DNA of 64,000 nt from Talaromyces rugulosus (taxonomy: Eukaryota; Ascomycota; Eurotiomycetes; Eurotiales; Trichocomaceae): NCBI RefSeq assembly GCF_013368755.1, contig NC_049565.1:3658001-3722000 (forward strand), in the 5' to 3' direction. This document shows positions 48,252 to 58,980 of this stretch, piece after piece. A program made the position numbers and the translations under genes. The notes under the pieces are model-generated. The model worked only from the letters and a program-made list of their open reading frames with translations. It had not been told where the DNA came from and did not search any database. Position 1 is the first letter of the stretch. Each line of letters begins with the position of its first letter.

Positions 48252-49158
48252 ATGGATCATTTCCCCGGCACCTGGGGTCGTGTGCGTCCCCTTCTTTGTC
48301 CATCACGGATGCCCGGTTGTGCTAATGATGAAATAGCCCAGAGATGATGTCTACGGAGCTTACGACCATTCCTATCTCCAAACGACCGGCCCTAAAGCCC
48401 ACACACAGTCTCCTGCGGTAACTGGAACATCAGTTGTGGCTGTCAAGTTCAGCGGAGGAGTGGTGATGGCCACGGACAACCTAGGTATTTTGGAACCCAA
48501 ACTACCCGAGCCTCCTGTGGTTTAGACAGGCTGACCCAGGATTTTTCGAATAGCGTCATACGGATCTCTTGCCAGATTCACCGATGTCAAGCGTATTCGT
48601 GTTTTTGATGATTCGGCCATCGTTGGTTTCGGCGGCGACGTGTCAGACATGCAGCACATCGACCGTCTGCTTGGCTCCATCCAGACCAGAGAAAACTATT
48701 CGGCGACTGGGAACACGTTGAATGCGAAGAACCTTCACACCTACCTATCCAAAGTCTTTTACAAGCGCCGATCCGACATGAACCCACTGTGGAATCACAT
48801 TCTTGTGGCAGGTTTTGACGGCGAGGGTAAACCATTCCTAAGTTCTGCAGACCTCCTAGGAACTACTTACACCGCGCCGCATCTTGCCACGGGCTTTGGT
48901 GCCCACTTGGCTGTCCCGATCCTTCGTCGTCGGTTCCCCGAAGAGACACCTATCGAGAACATTTCCAAGGAGGATGCCATTGCAGCTTTGAAGGATTGCA
49001 TGAAAGTCTTGTATTACCGAGATGCGCGAAGCTTGGATCAGTACTCGCTTGCCATCATTACCCAGGACGGTATTGAATTGAAGGAACAAGAAAAGCTCGA
49101 GGCCCAAAGCTGGGCGTTTGCCGAGAATATTCGTGGATATGGAACCCAGGTCAACTAG
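48252..49158 (+). CDS. pre4: 20S proteasome subunit beta-7 (Pre4/PSMB4 type)
   Basis: Three exons: 48252-48281, 48337-48484, 48554-49158; introns of 55 and 69 bp, phases 0 and 1; 260 aa. A ~40-residue propeptide-like start ([20 protein letters not shown]) precedes [20 protein letters not shown], then [35 protein letters not shown] and [20 protein letters not shown]. These match Pre4/PSMB4, a non-catalytic beta subunit whose C-terminal tail clamps the neighbouring ring in yeast. The gene ends convergent with the FAH-family gene, 180 bp apart. Confidence 0.94.
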
Positions 49159-49338
49159 GTAGTTTACAGGAGTTTATGTGTGAACTTGCGTGGATTGAGT
49201 GTCTACTACAATACTACAATATGACGACTTATAATAACACTCGATGCGATTTGTAAACAAGGGTTTCGTTACGATAGTTTGTAGATGTGAAGTATTACAT
49301 GGTATCTGCCTCTGAACCCATCAATGCCGTCGGAATTT

Positions 49339-50333
49339 TCAAAGCTTTGCAACCGGCTTGGCGTATACTACGCGATTGACGCAGGATCCTACATCTTGGA
49401 GTGCCACTTCCACCGTGTCTCCGTCCTTTAACCATAGTTGCGGCTGCCGGCCCATTCCCACGCCTTGAGGGCTACAAGATGAATCGTTAGCAAGACTTCT
49501 TCTCCCACTCCTATAAAAAGGACGACACTTACGTTCCGGTGAATATAACATCACCAGGGAGCAGGGTAGTCCCCCGGGAAAGAAAGGCAATCGTCTGAGC
49601 AACGCCAAAGATCATGTCCTTGGTGTTGGAGGACTGAACAGTCTTGCCATTCAGCTTCGTTGATATCTGGAGAGCGTTGGGGTCTTGAATCAACTTTGAA
49701 GAAACAATTCCCGGTCCAATGGGTGCCCATCCATCAAAGCCTTTGCCCAGCGCCCATTGACCACTGCCTCGCTTCAACTGCCAGTCGCGATGAGAAACGT
49801 CGTTGCCCACGGTATAGCCCAGAACATAGTCCAAGGCACGCGACTCGGGCACGTCTCTGGCCTCCTTACCAATGACTATGACCAATTCACACTCATAATC
49901 CAGGCCTTCGATTTCCTGAGCCATAGCCGAGACAGGAATGTCATCTGAAGGACCGGAGATTGATGTTAGGGGCTTGAAGAACAGGACTGGATATTTGGGG
50001 ATTGGCGCATTGGACTCCTTTGCGTGTTGTTCATAGTTGAGTCCCAGACACCGCACTGATTTTATATCCTGTCGAGACAGCGGAGAAAGCAGCTTCTTGA
50101 TCTCGACGATCCGGTCTGTGACCTGATGCTGGCCGAAAATATCGCCTGTGATCACTCGAGCTGTCGTTGCGCGCGCAATGTCGCTTGTTCCAGATGGCAG
50201 AATAGCATCGCCGTAGTAGGTCGACCCATCTTTGGCAATAAAGCGAACTAGACGCTATATATTATTGCATTAGCTTAATGCATGCCATTTACGAAGATAG
50301 CGATTTAGTGTGACGTACCGAAAATGTAGCCAT
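49339..50333 (-). CDS. Fumarylacetoacetate hydrolase-family enzyme (FAHD1-like acylpyruvase / oxaloacetate decarboxylase)
   Basis: Three exons on the minus strand: 50333-50319, 50254-49533, 49471-49339; introns of 64 and 61 bp, phases 0 and 2; 289 aa. After a short N-terminus (MATFSRLVRFIAKDGSTYYG) comes the FAH fold: SVRCLGLNYEQHAKESNAPI with the catalytic His, then a likely metal-binding pair in DYECELVIVIG and Asp in GNDVSHRDWQLKRGSGQWAL, and FTGTPQGVGMGRQPQLWLKD near the end. These positions suit a Mg-dependent beta-diketone or acylpyruvate cleaving enzyme. The exact substrate cannot be told; homogentisate-pathway FAH proper is larger and different. Confidence 0.85.
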
Positions 50334-51711
50334 ATTCAAAATTTTGGGTCGAAAGACAACCGAATATATACTTGAAAATGGATATGTATATTAGCTACGT
50401 ACACATTGGAAAGACAAGGAATTTATGATTTATAGCTGCTTATCACAGATGGGATGCATGACGTTCTCGGCCGGGAAAATGCAGCGCGGGAAGAGTCGGT
50501 CCCGCTCGGCACTGCCGACTCCGCATTATTATTCATGTTAGCCTATTCAATCACGTCCAAATCTAAAAAAACAATCCACCCTGTATACAACAAAAGGATG
50601 CGATTGGCTTCCCATGACTGATTGAGGAAATGCGTCGGTTGTCGGGCCTGCAGCGAGAGGTTCTCGCTCTCTATCGCCAATGTCTAAGAGAGATTCGGAA
50701 GAAGCCTTTGGTGAATACAATTTGTACAAGCTCTGCAAATGGATCAGTTTGCTAATCTTTTATCTCGCAGGACACAAGAGATAAATTTCGAGCTTATGCA
50801 CGGTGTGTATTCTTTATTCTTTATTCTTTATTTTCGACTGTAGCTGATTGATCCAGGTCCGAGTTTGGAAAACAGCTCCACGTCAGCAAAAAAGACTTTG
50901 CCACTGTTGAGCATCTGTTGCGAAAGGGCCACCGCCAGCTTGAGATGTATTCTTCGCCCGGTATAAAGAACATCAGCTGGTGAGGGCTTCGCTGATCGAT
51001 GATGATCCATGAGACCATGTCGGCTTGATGCCGATGTGGCATATCCGTGAAAAAAAAACCAAATAGCTTTATATAAAACCAAGGGAGCAGATATCTCGCC
51101 AATTTTGTGCTGAAAGAGTTTTTACATGGTCAACTCTATTTCGATTAGCTTACTGTACATTATTACCTTCGAGAGCATTATTAGGCGCTCTAGGGATTGT
51201 TTGGCCTTATTTTTTTTTTTGGAACACAAGGTGGTTTTCACCGCTGTACTATATACACACGCAATGTATTTCTATCGTCCAAGAATTTAGCCATATTGCA
51301 TTTGTCCTATACAGCAGAAGTCTCGATGTAAGCTTAATGAAGAGTACATGTAAGAATGGCATAAATTGTACAAACTTGGCAGTAGGTGACCACGTATATA
51401 CGTGTTAAAAATATCAATCATCACTTCCGCCACAACAGCAGTCCGTCCTCATTAACAACATAACAACAAGTTCATACAAAACAAAAGAAAAATCCCAACG
51501 AGAGATGTAGGGCCACACTTCATAAATCTCAATTCTGCTGATTTAGAATGTGAGTGACCAGCCTTGACTCCAATCAAAAATGAAAAATGATATAATAGCA
51601 ACTTTTCCATATCCAATCGAAACAAGCCCATAATCATGATTTCATCCAACCAGTAAAAAAAACAAGAAACAACAAACTAACTAACCAAAACATCACTGAC
51701 ATTATTTGATA
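50334..51711. other. Intergenic interval, no gene supported
   Basis: About 1.4 kb. It holds a short ATTCTTT tandem repeat near 50808-50832 and overlapping minus-strand ORFs at 50821-51102 with some protein-like content (ADVLYTGRRIHLKLAVALSQ) but no good start or splice support. Possibly a remnant; not called a gene. Confidence 0.4.
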
Positions 51712-53808
51712 TTAGAGATCGATGACTTGTGCATTCGAAACCCTATTCACCGAGACTTGCCGAGCCTTGACTAACTTGGTATGTTCTGGACCAACAGTAC
51801 GTGATCGAGTGCGCCCACGGGGAAGGGCTGTTTCCGTCGCGTGGCGTGGCGAAGGCGAACTGCGGCGTCCCCCAAACGTACTTGGAATACGGGGCACTGG
51901 GGGGATAATATCATGAGAATTTTGAGAACCCCTCAAAGGACTAGGGCTTGTGCTGCGATATCGAATTTGATAACGTGGTTCTGACAGAGACCGAAGCCGA
52001 GAGTCCTTTACCGGGGATTTCGAGGGGCTTCTCCGACCCTTGGAGAGGACGTTGCCTTTTCGAGGCGAATATGAGGTGAGATTATCCTCCGAATCAGCGT
52101 TTTTGCCAAGTACCCGTTTCAAATTAGACGTAGACAGACGGCGCGAACGTAATGACAAGATGCTGTCTGTTTCGTGACTTGATGAATCCGAGTCGCTGTC
52201 TCCCTTGTAAATGCTGATTGCATCTGGAACCGGGGGAACGGCAGTAGGACCAAGATTGGAATAGTACCGGGGTGGTCCAGGGGGGATATACTCCTGCTGC
52301 ATACTGTCATCGTACATGTTTTGCTCGTTTTCTGGGGTACGGCATTCTGGCGATGTGGTGATCCGTGGAACAGAAATGCCGTCCACCGACTGCTTTAGAT
52401 AAAGTTCGTTGTCTCTGGGTTCACATAATAGCAAGTATTGACTCTCGGCATTCATAGCACCATGATTTTCAGTTTTTTGCTCAGGAGGAACCATTTGATA
52501 TCCTCGAGGCGGTGAGTTGGATGGACAAGAAGATCCGTCAGAGTCCAGTGAGCTGTAGCCGCTATCAGTATTCCCTGGAAACCGATCCGGTTTCCTCTCA
52601 GGAATACTGACTCCTTTCGATTCAATGACACCAACAGTCTCAATCACTTCACGTAACCTCGAAGAACTCCGCTTGTAGGACTTCAAGGTTGGATTCAGCA
52701 AAACTTGGGCATCAGAGGGCATTTGCTCTTTCCTAGGAGAACGACCACGCGCATGGGGTTGGCCAGGGTCGTCATAACCACAGTACTGGACTAGAGGTTT
52801 ATTCTGGGAATCAAATACGCACGAGGTCGGGTCGATGTTGTTAAGTAAACCGTTGGCATTGACTAGGGTATGATCATCCAGTTTCGGAAACGTGGTCGAG
52901 CCATTGCCTGACATGAGATGCCGAGTATGAACACTGTTTGCTGGAGATGCCGAACGGTTCATTATTCGTAGCGATCCTCTCTTGAATCCACCCAAGTGTG
53001 AATAATCCAATTCAACCGGAGAAATAGACCGATGATTAAAAGTGGAGGGATGGGAATGATCCCGCTCCTCGTCAGATTCGGATAGCGGCCAGCGTGAGAA
53101 CCTCGAAGCAGGGATGGCAGCAAAGGAACATGCATTCATTTGATCCTGTTCAACTGACGAAGTATCTCGAATATATAACTTTCGCGGAGGGGGTCTCATT
53201 GGAATCCCTGGCGTCCGTAAAGACTTACGGCGCATTAAAGGAACGTTGGGTGTCCCAATGGGAGAATTTGGGGGAGTGTCTCCCGTTCTGGTCACATAGA
53301 AAGATGATAGAGCTTCCTTTGAAGTATCGAAATCAAGAAACCCAAAAGTTGGCTCTCTTCGGCGGGTTTGTCTCTGTCGCTGCTGGCTGGATACCTGCGG
53401 GTCGAACCTCTTCTTGGATAACTTCCTCGAAACGTAAGAGCTAGACCGGGCCAATGGAGTGTCATGCCTACTTGGGAGGGAAGCATCCGGTGTTGACCAG
53501 CGCTTCCCACCATTGCTGCTTGAAAAAGAGGACCCTCGCTGCAAGGCAGAAAACGATGGAAAAGACCGCCCGCGGTTATGATTAGTGTCATACACTTCCG
53601 GAGCGGCTTTAGGCAGAAGATCTCCTGTCCACGGGCTCTTCCATATCATGGATTCGTCGAGAAGAGCATGATTGTCTTTAGGTCTTCTGCGAACTTTTGC
53701 TAATTTGGGTTGTGGGATGTCGAATGATGACTGATCTGACGGCGACTTTGGCAACCGCGGTCTGGTGGGGAGCTCTGGGAGCGCTTCTTTTGAAGAAGAG
53801 TGACCCAT
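51712..53808 (-). CDS. Unnamed 698-aa disordered protein with N-myristoylation-type start
   Basis: A single exon. The start MGHSSSKEALPELP fits the N-myristoyl transferase rule (Gly2, Ser at position 6, Lys next). The whole length is low-complexity, rich in Ser, Pro, Arg and Asn, with basic stretches (RKLSKKRFDPQVSSQQRQRQ, KGRRSPSKSPVKDSRLRSLS) and many Ser-Pro dipeptides, so it is probably disordered and phosphorylated. No folded domain was recognised. Such proteins are often membrane-anchored scaffolds in fungi, but this is inference. Its promoter faces ATG10 across ~1.3 kb. Confidence 0.7.
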   Translation of the reverse strand: MGHSSSKEALPELPTRPRLPKSPSDQSSFDIPQPKLAKVRRRPKDNHALLDESMIWKSPWTGDLLPKAAPEVYDTNHNRGRSFPSFSALQRGSSFSSSNGGKRWSTPDASLPSRHDTPLARSSSYVSRKLSKKRFDPQVSSQQRQRQTRRREPTFGFLDFDTSKEALSSFYVTRTGDTPPNSPIGTPNVPLMRRKSLRTPGIPMRPPPRKLYIRDTSSVEQDQMNACSFAAIPASRFSRWPLSESDEERDHSHPSTFNHRSISPVELDYSHLGGFKRGSLRIMNRSASPANSVHTRHLMSGNGSTTFPKLDDHTLVNANGLLNNIDPTSCVFDSQNKPLVQYCGYDDPGQPHARGRSPRKEQMPSDAQVLLNPTLKSYKRSSSRLREVIETVGVIESKGVSIPERKPDRFPGNTDSGYSSLDSDGSSCPSNSPPRGYQMVPPEQKTENHGAMNAESQYLLLCEPRDNELYLKQSVDGISVPRITTSPECRTPENEQNMYDDSMQQEYIPPGPPRYYSNLGPTAVPPVPDAISIYKGDSDSDSSSHETDSILSLRSRRLSTSNLKRVLGKNADSEDNLTSYSPRKGNVLSKGRRSPSKSPVKDSRLRSLSEPRYQIRYRSTSPSPLRGSQNSHDIIPPVPRIPSTFGGRRSSPSPRHATETALPRGRTRSRTVGPEHTKLVKARQVSVNRVSNAQVIDL

Positions 53809-55092
53809 AATAAAGAGTTAGGGTGTTGCTTCGCATGAATCCCAGACCAAAAATATAGTTTGTCTGGTTGTCCACGTCTTCGGCCCAGGTCAGTTGAACC
53901 TATACAAGCCGCATTTCAGCCCGTGGAGGAGAACAATTGGCAAATAGTTGCTGAAAAAGTATTGAAATAAAGTTTATAAAGGGAGGTATTGATTTGCTAT
54001 GTTGATTTGAAAGGCGGGAAACTGTACAGATGTTCGTTGAGAGAGCCAAAAGTTTTAGAAATGGGAGGCCAAGCAAGGATATCACATTATAAAATAGTAC
54101 GTCCACCTACTTTTTTTAAACACGAATGCGTACATATTGCTCAGACCAGCGCCTCAAGCGCCTCTGCATATTGTATGCGGCCATTGCTGATTGCTTTTTA
54201 TGGCAGGCGCAGAACGCTGTTATCATCTGAGAGCAGACGCTAGCGGCCAATACTGGACCCATTAGTAGAAGCAAGTTGTGCAGTAGAGACGTAGGACACG
54301 TCGAGCTCGTCTGAGGGAAAACGGAAACGCGGGAGTTGCCATGCATGCATTCGTTGGCTGAGGTTGACTGATCGAGAGCTGGGGTCGCCGATCAGGGCCC
54401 CATGAATCATGATCCATCTAGGGGGGTCCACTGCGACTTTCCTGGGACCTTCAACCTGCAAGTACAAGCCGCTCATGCATGACCACTGCACATACATATG
54501 TCGTGCTAGTAGTTCATAGCGCAAAACAACTGTTCTCGCGGCAGACAGGTCATCGGTTCACCGCTACGCGCCCTTCGCTCATTGATTCCATACTATGGCG
54601 CTTGTACACCGACTCCAGGGACAGATTCGTAACTCGCCAGCGTCTTCAGATCCCAAAACAAACGCGCTTCCGCAAGCGGCCAGGGCAGTTTCATGTCGTG
54701 GCAACATGTGGCGATGTAATCATCCGGAATTCCCAGCCACATTCAGGCACGACGCATCCGGGGATGTTTGCGGGAGCATCGCCTCGTCCGAACAGACCTG
54801 TCAGATGAGCAATTCACGGTGGAAATAGACATCCGGCGGTGAGGCAGAAGAAAAAAAAATGTAATAAGAAGTAAACAGAGTTTGACAAACAGTAGGAGAA
54901 TGGCTAGTTTCCTGTAGGGCTGAAGGAAGGAAGGAAGGTGCCCCGCGATTACGGTATTAATACATGTAATACACAGCCCCATCCAATCGGATGCTGTATT
55001 GAGAGTTAAATTTCACGATATATTTCGATACCTCACTTTTAGACTTGACATCAACAAGCCATATCGCACCCTACGAGTACGCACAGTCTTCT
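53809..55092. other. Intergenic interval between divergent genes
   Basis: About 1.3 kb. Overlapping ORFs at 54240-54524 (minus) and 54479-54808 (plus) have no family signature and rely on non-ATG starts or odd composition. A GGAA tandem repeat lies near 54926-54940. Confidence 0.4.
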
Positions 55093-56015
55093 ATGGCATC
55101 TACAACACTGTCTGAATTTCCATTCTTGACGGCCGCCGAGTTTGATCATGCTTGTAGAGCGTTTCTTACGCGACTCCATGCCTTTGGAGGCCCCGAGGCC
55201 CTGGGGTGGTCATCGGCCAGGCATATCCACCCAGCCGAGGTCAGTATACGGTGAACAATTTTGACGCGCCCTTTTTCGAACTCATCACATGTTCCACAAG
55301 CCAGAAGGACAAGTCACAACGGCACTAATGCATCCTAGGTTTCTATACAGCCGAGTCCAGGAATCCTGAGGATATCAAAAACAGTAACACCCGGACCGAA
55401 CCAACATAACACAATAGGGCACACCTTGGTGGATGAAGATACAGAGTCATTAGACGACACAATTCAGGATGAAGATCATGTTAAATTTCACTATCTTGCC
55501 GATGTATTTTTTTATGCTAATTTAGAGCCCTTCGAATAGGAAACTCTTATTCGCGACGCATCTCATGACAAAAAGGCCCAACTGGTCATTGACTACGACA
55601 TTGCTTTTTCAGAAACATATCAGGTTCCTGTCATGTATTTTGTTGTGCCAGGCATTCATCAAACAAGTCTCGCTGCAATAGATGCTGTATATCAGCTCCT
55701 CGTCCCAGACCGACACAGGCAGCCACTGAAATCGAGCGGCGTCATGGGTGGCATCAGCTTCGGGGTATGTAATGGCTAATTGAGACGCTGTCATCACTTC
55801 ATATTACTCATAAACGGCAGTATCATCCCCAGTCTGGTATCCCAGCTTACTTTATCCACCCTTGCAACACCGCCACCGCCATGAGAGATATCGCTGGTGA
55901 TAGAGGTGTCGAGCCTGAAACTTATTTGCTTATCTGGCTTGGCTTGGTGGGCAATTGTATCGGTCTCAACCTCCCGAGCCACATGTTCATGCAAAACTCG
56001 GCCCACAAGACTTGA
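55093..56015 (+). CDS. atg10: ATG10, E2-like enzyme of Atg12-Atg5 conjugation (autophagy)
   Basis: Four exons: 55093-55239, 55339-55479, 55540-55764, 55821-56015; introns of 99, 60 and 56 bp, all phase 0; 235 aa. Exon 1 gives MASTTLSEFPFLTAAEFDHA. The second intron removes an in-frame TAG at 55537-55539, and the frame then reads ETLIRDASHDKKAQLVIDYD, followed by YQVPVMYFVVPG. The last exon carries the active-site segment YHPQSGIPAYFIHPCNT with catalytic Cys186, and ends YLLIWLGLVGNCIGLNLPSH. These are the Atg3/Atg10 fold landmarks. The enzyme takes Atg12 from Atg7 and transfers it to Atg5. No exon is long, so the gene is easily missed by an ORF scan. Convergent with U2B'', 68 bp apart. Confidence 0.85.
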
Positions 56016-56083
56016 TCGTTGACAATAAATCTTGTACTCGCAGGTATACCGTCACCATTACCAATTTAGGGGCGATAGCTTGA

Positions 56084-56728
56084 TTAATCCTCATCTGAAG
56101 AGGCCTCCATTGGCACATCACTTTCGTCCTCGTCCATAGGTGCATCTCCCTCGTCGCTCTCTTCGTCACGAGGACGCTTGGTACCCGCAGCGACTGCCGC
56201 TGGCGGACCGCTGAAAATGGATTTTTGTAGGTCTGTTGTAAACGCGGCTGGGGCGTTCGCAGTCGGAGCGACGTAAGTACCGCGAAGCTTGCTGATCACA
56301 TCGGAGCTTCCTTTGGCATATGCGACCGACTGCCATACATCATTCAGTCAATTTAGTTCTTAGTATATGCAAAGAAAATTGTCTTACTAGTTCTTTTCCG
56401 TAAAAATCAAAGCCTTGGAGAGCTCGCATGGCTTGGGTGCTGGCTTGTACGTCGCGGAAGACAACGTGCCCTTGCCCTCGCATCTTTGCCGTCTTCATGA
56501 CCACCACGTCAAGGACAGGACCATATGTGGAAAACAGAGTATAGAGCGAGAGCCGAAGATCGGGTTTCTTGAGTTTGTCGGGCAGGTTTTTAAGGTATAG
56601 CCTGCGGGAGAAATCGATGTTAGCCAAGAAAGTCACCAATCCACCGTGGCAACTTACGTTTGGTTGGGAGCACCACCGCCCTTCCCGCTAGGTGGGCCAT
56701 TGCGCACGACTGTTGTTTTCGTACTCAT
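56084..56728 (-). CDS. msl1: U2 snRNP protein B'' (Msl1), single RRM
   Basis: Three exons on the minus strand: 56728-56658, 56601-56388, 56329-56084; introns of 56 and 58 bp; 176 aa. The RRM has RNP2 as LYLKNLPDKL and RNP1 as RGQGHVVFRDV, in the spacing of U1A/U2B''. There is one RRM and a C-terminal acidic tail (RPRDEESDEGDAPMDEDESD), as in fungal U2B''; a U1A identity is less likely since the second RRM is absent. U2B'' binds stem-loop IV of U2 snRNA together with U2A'. Divergent from ARC40. Confidence 0.87.
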
Positions 56729-57138
56729 GGTGAAATGTGTGTATGGTGTGGTTCAATGGACAACAAGGCGTGGATAGAAATATTCGCATTGAGCAGAGTT
56801 CAAGGGAAGCTAGCGCGAGAGAGTCCGTGCTTTATATCACGTGACTCCATGCATGGAAATGTGAATCATGAGAACCTGTCTTGCTAATTTGTTAAGGAGA
56901 AAACGGGTCAGAAATATGCATTCCGCTAGTCACAAGAGCTATATACTGCGAAACTAAAAAAAATGAAGACAATATCACCCTTGGAGTGTTGCTGGTACGG
57001 TCAGCTGCACGTGCATCTGTTGCGGCGGGATGTGCCTCATCATCATCATCAGCTAGACCCCACACTCTGCCAAACACAACAACCCCTCGACATTGCGACA
57101 GTAGAGAGCCACTCCTGTCGTATCAAACACCCGAAACA
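56729..57138. promoter_or_regulatory. Divergent promoter region U2B'' / ARC40, with TCACGTGA site
   Basis: 410 bp between two start codons. TCACGTGA occurs at 56837-56844, about 110 bp before the U2B'' start. Confidence 0.5.
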
Positions 57139-58389
57139 ATGGCCTCCTCCGAAGTTCACCATCTATTCCATGCTCCCATTGCCGACCACTCGTTCTCTCA
57201 GGACAAGGGTACCCTTGCCGTTGCCCGAGACAACAGCGTTGACCTTTATCAGCTAGAAGGCAACAAGTTTTCCCTGCAAGATGAATTGAAAGGTCACGAC
57301 AAGACGGTTACCAGTGTCGATATCGCCCCGAACAGTGGGCGTATTGTGACATGCTCTCAAGGTTTGAGTTGCTGGTTCGCAACTACTGTCTTCGCGAGGC
57401 TAACTGAAGGAATCCTTTAGACCGCAATGCCTATGTCTGGGAACGAACTGCGAACGGCTGGAAGCCAACACTTGTGCTCCTCCGAATCAACCGTGCTGCC
57501 ACCTTTGTCCGTTGGTCTCCCTCTGAGCAAAAGTTTGCGGTGGGCTCCGGAGCTCGCGTGATTGCCGTTTGCTACTTTGAAGAAGAGAATGACTGGTGGA
57601 TTTCGAAACATCTCAAGAAGCCCATCCGGAGTACAATCACTACGCTTGCATGGCACCCGAACTCTGTCTTGCTGGCAGCTGGATCTACCGACTCTCACGC
57701 AAGGGTGTTTTCTAGTTACATCAAGGGTATTGATGAGAGACCTGAACCATCCGCTTGGGGCGAGCGTCTTCCTTTCAACACCGTCTGTGGCGAATTTTTG
57801 AACAATACCGCCGGGTGGATTCACGGTGTTGCTTTCTCTCCTAGTGGAAATGCCCTCGCGTTTTCGGCTCACGATAGCAGCGTTACTGTCGTGTACCCAA
57901 GCGCCCCCGACCAGCCACCACGGGCCATGTTGAATATCAACACTAGACTGTTGCCATTCACAAGCCTTATTTGGAACGGCGAATCCGAGATTATTGCTGG
58001 TGGTCATGTGAGCACACTGTCCGTTTATAATTGTGAGTGCAGAAGCTAATTTTCCTGCAGGACTGCGAAGTTCATCGACTTCAAGGAGACGAGAATGGAT
58101 GGCAGCTAGCCGGATCCTTGGAAATCAAAAGCGACCAAGCTGGTGCTGCCCGTGAGGAGTCGGCTTTGAATATGTTCCGTCAGATGGATCTTCGCGGCCA
58201 GGCCCAAAGCAACACTAAACTCGACACCGTTCACCAGAACACGATCAGCACGGTTCGAGTCTATGAAGAGCAGGGCGGCCATGTGAAGAAATTCTCTAGT
58301 AAGTATCTTGAAAGACGTGTTTGAGAGCAAGATCTGACAGTTTTGTAGCAAGCGGTGTTGATGGCAGGGTCGTAGTGTGGACTATCTAA
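57139..58389 (+). CDS. arc40: Arp2/3 complex subunit 1 (ARPC1/Arc40), WD40 protein
   Basis: Four exons: 57139-57361, 57421-58007, 58061-58298, 58349-58389; introns of 59, 53 and 50 bp, phases 1, 0 and 1; 362 aa. WD40 repeats are clear: HDKTVTSVDIAPNSGRIVTC, then DRNAYVWERTANGWKPTLVL, AATFVRWSPSEQKFAVGSGA, RSTITTLAWHPNSVLLAAGS and GWIHGVAFSPSGNALAFSAH. The end (TSGVDGRVVVWTI) is the last blade. This is the beta-propeller subunit of the Arp2/3 complex that nucleates branched actin at endocytic patches. A run of acidic and Gln residues before the end (~290-330) is a loop typical of ARPC1. Confidence 0.95.
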
Positions 58390-58475
58390 ATGGTTGACTA
58401 GGTCCTATTATGTCTTAGACTGTAAATAGGAATTAACATACAAATATATCTCACAACTTAACTGATAAATCTAGC

Positions 58476-58980
58476 TTGCTAGGTCATAATATAGAACCAC
58501 AACTCTTCCCCAATCACGAGATAGTCTATAAAATTTATACTCATAAAACCGCATATTTTAAAAATCGTATAAACTTTGACCACCTAAGATTTAATCAAGA
58601 ATTGCATTTTATTGGCGGCTATGTATACCCTAGGTTGACTGCCCAAGGGACATTAGGTCTTTTTACTTCTGACGAACACCCCAGTACTGAAATTGATAAT
58701 AGCGCCGCACAGCCTGTTGCGTTTGTATTCTGAAATATACGGGCTCCGCTCACTCGAATTTCTTGAGATGCAGAGTGCTGTTAGTGTGTTGTAGCTGTTT
58801 ACACCTTTTAGTGACCAAATCAATCACTTGACAGCTTTCGTTGATCAGTTTGGCGGATCTTCTTATCCAATTGAACCTCTCCCTTCTTGGTTGACATCCG
58901 ATCGTTTCTATGCTTCTGGTTTTCCTGTTTTTTTCTTAATACTTCCAGATCCCTCTCTTGAGTTCATCGTGACAGAGTGA
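58476..58980 (+). pseudogene. Decayed coding fragment, unknown family
   Basis: Two frames look coding in turn. The first (58476-58733) reads HEIVYKIYTHKTAYFKNRIN and YVYPRLTAQGTLGLFTSDEH, then stops. A second, in another frame (from about 58798), reads HLTAFVDQFGGSSYPIEPLP and SGFPVFFLILPDPSLEFIVT to a stop at 58978-58980. No intron joins them and there is no convincing ATG. A fungal hypothetical protein in decay is likely. Confidence 0.4.

Noticed and set aside
50821..51102. Overlapping minus-strand ORFs with some protein-like content
   Set aside because: No ATG start in good context, no splice support, and no family recognised.
54240..54808. ORFs on both strands between the 698-aa protein gene and ATG10
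   Set aside because: They overlap each other, use weak starts, and show no domain or splice structure.
57417..58007. 196-aa ORF antisense to ARC40
   Set aside because: Lies wholly within the ARC40 coding exon on the other strand and has no motif.
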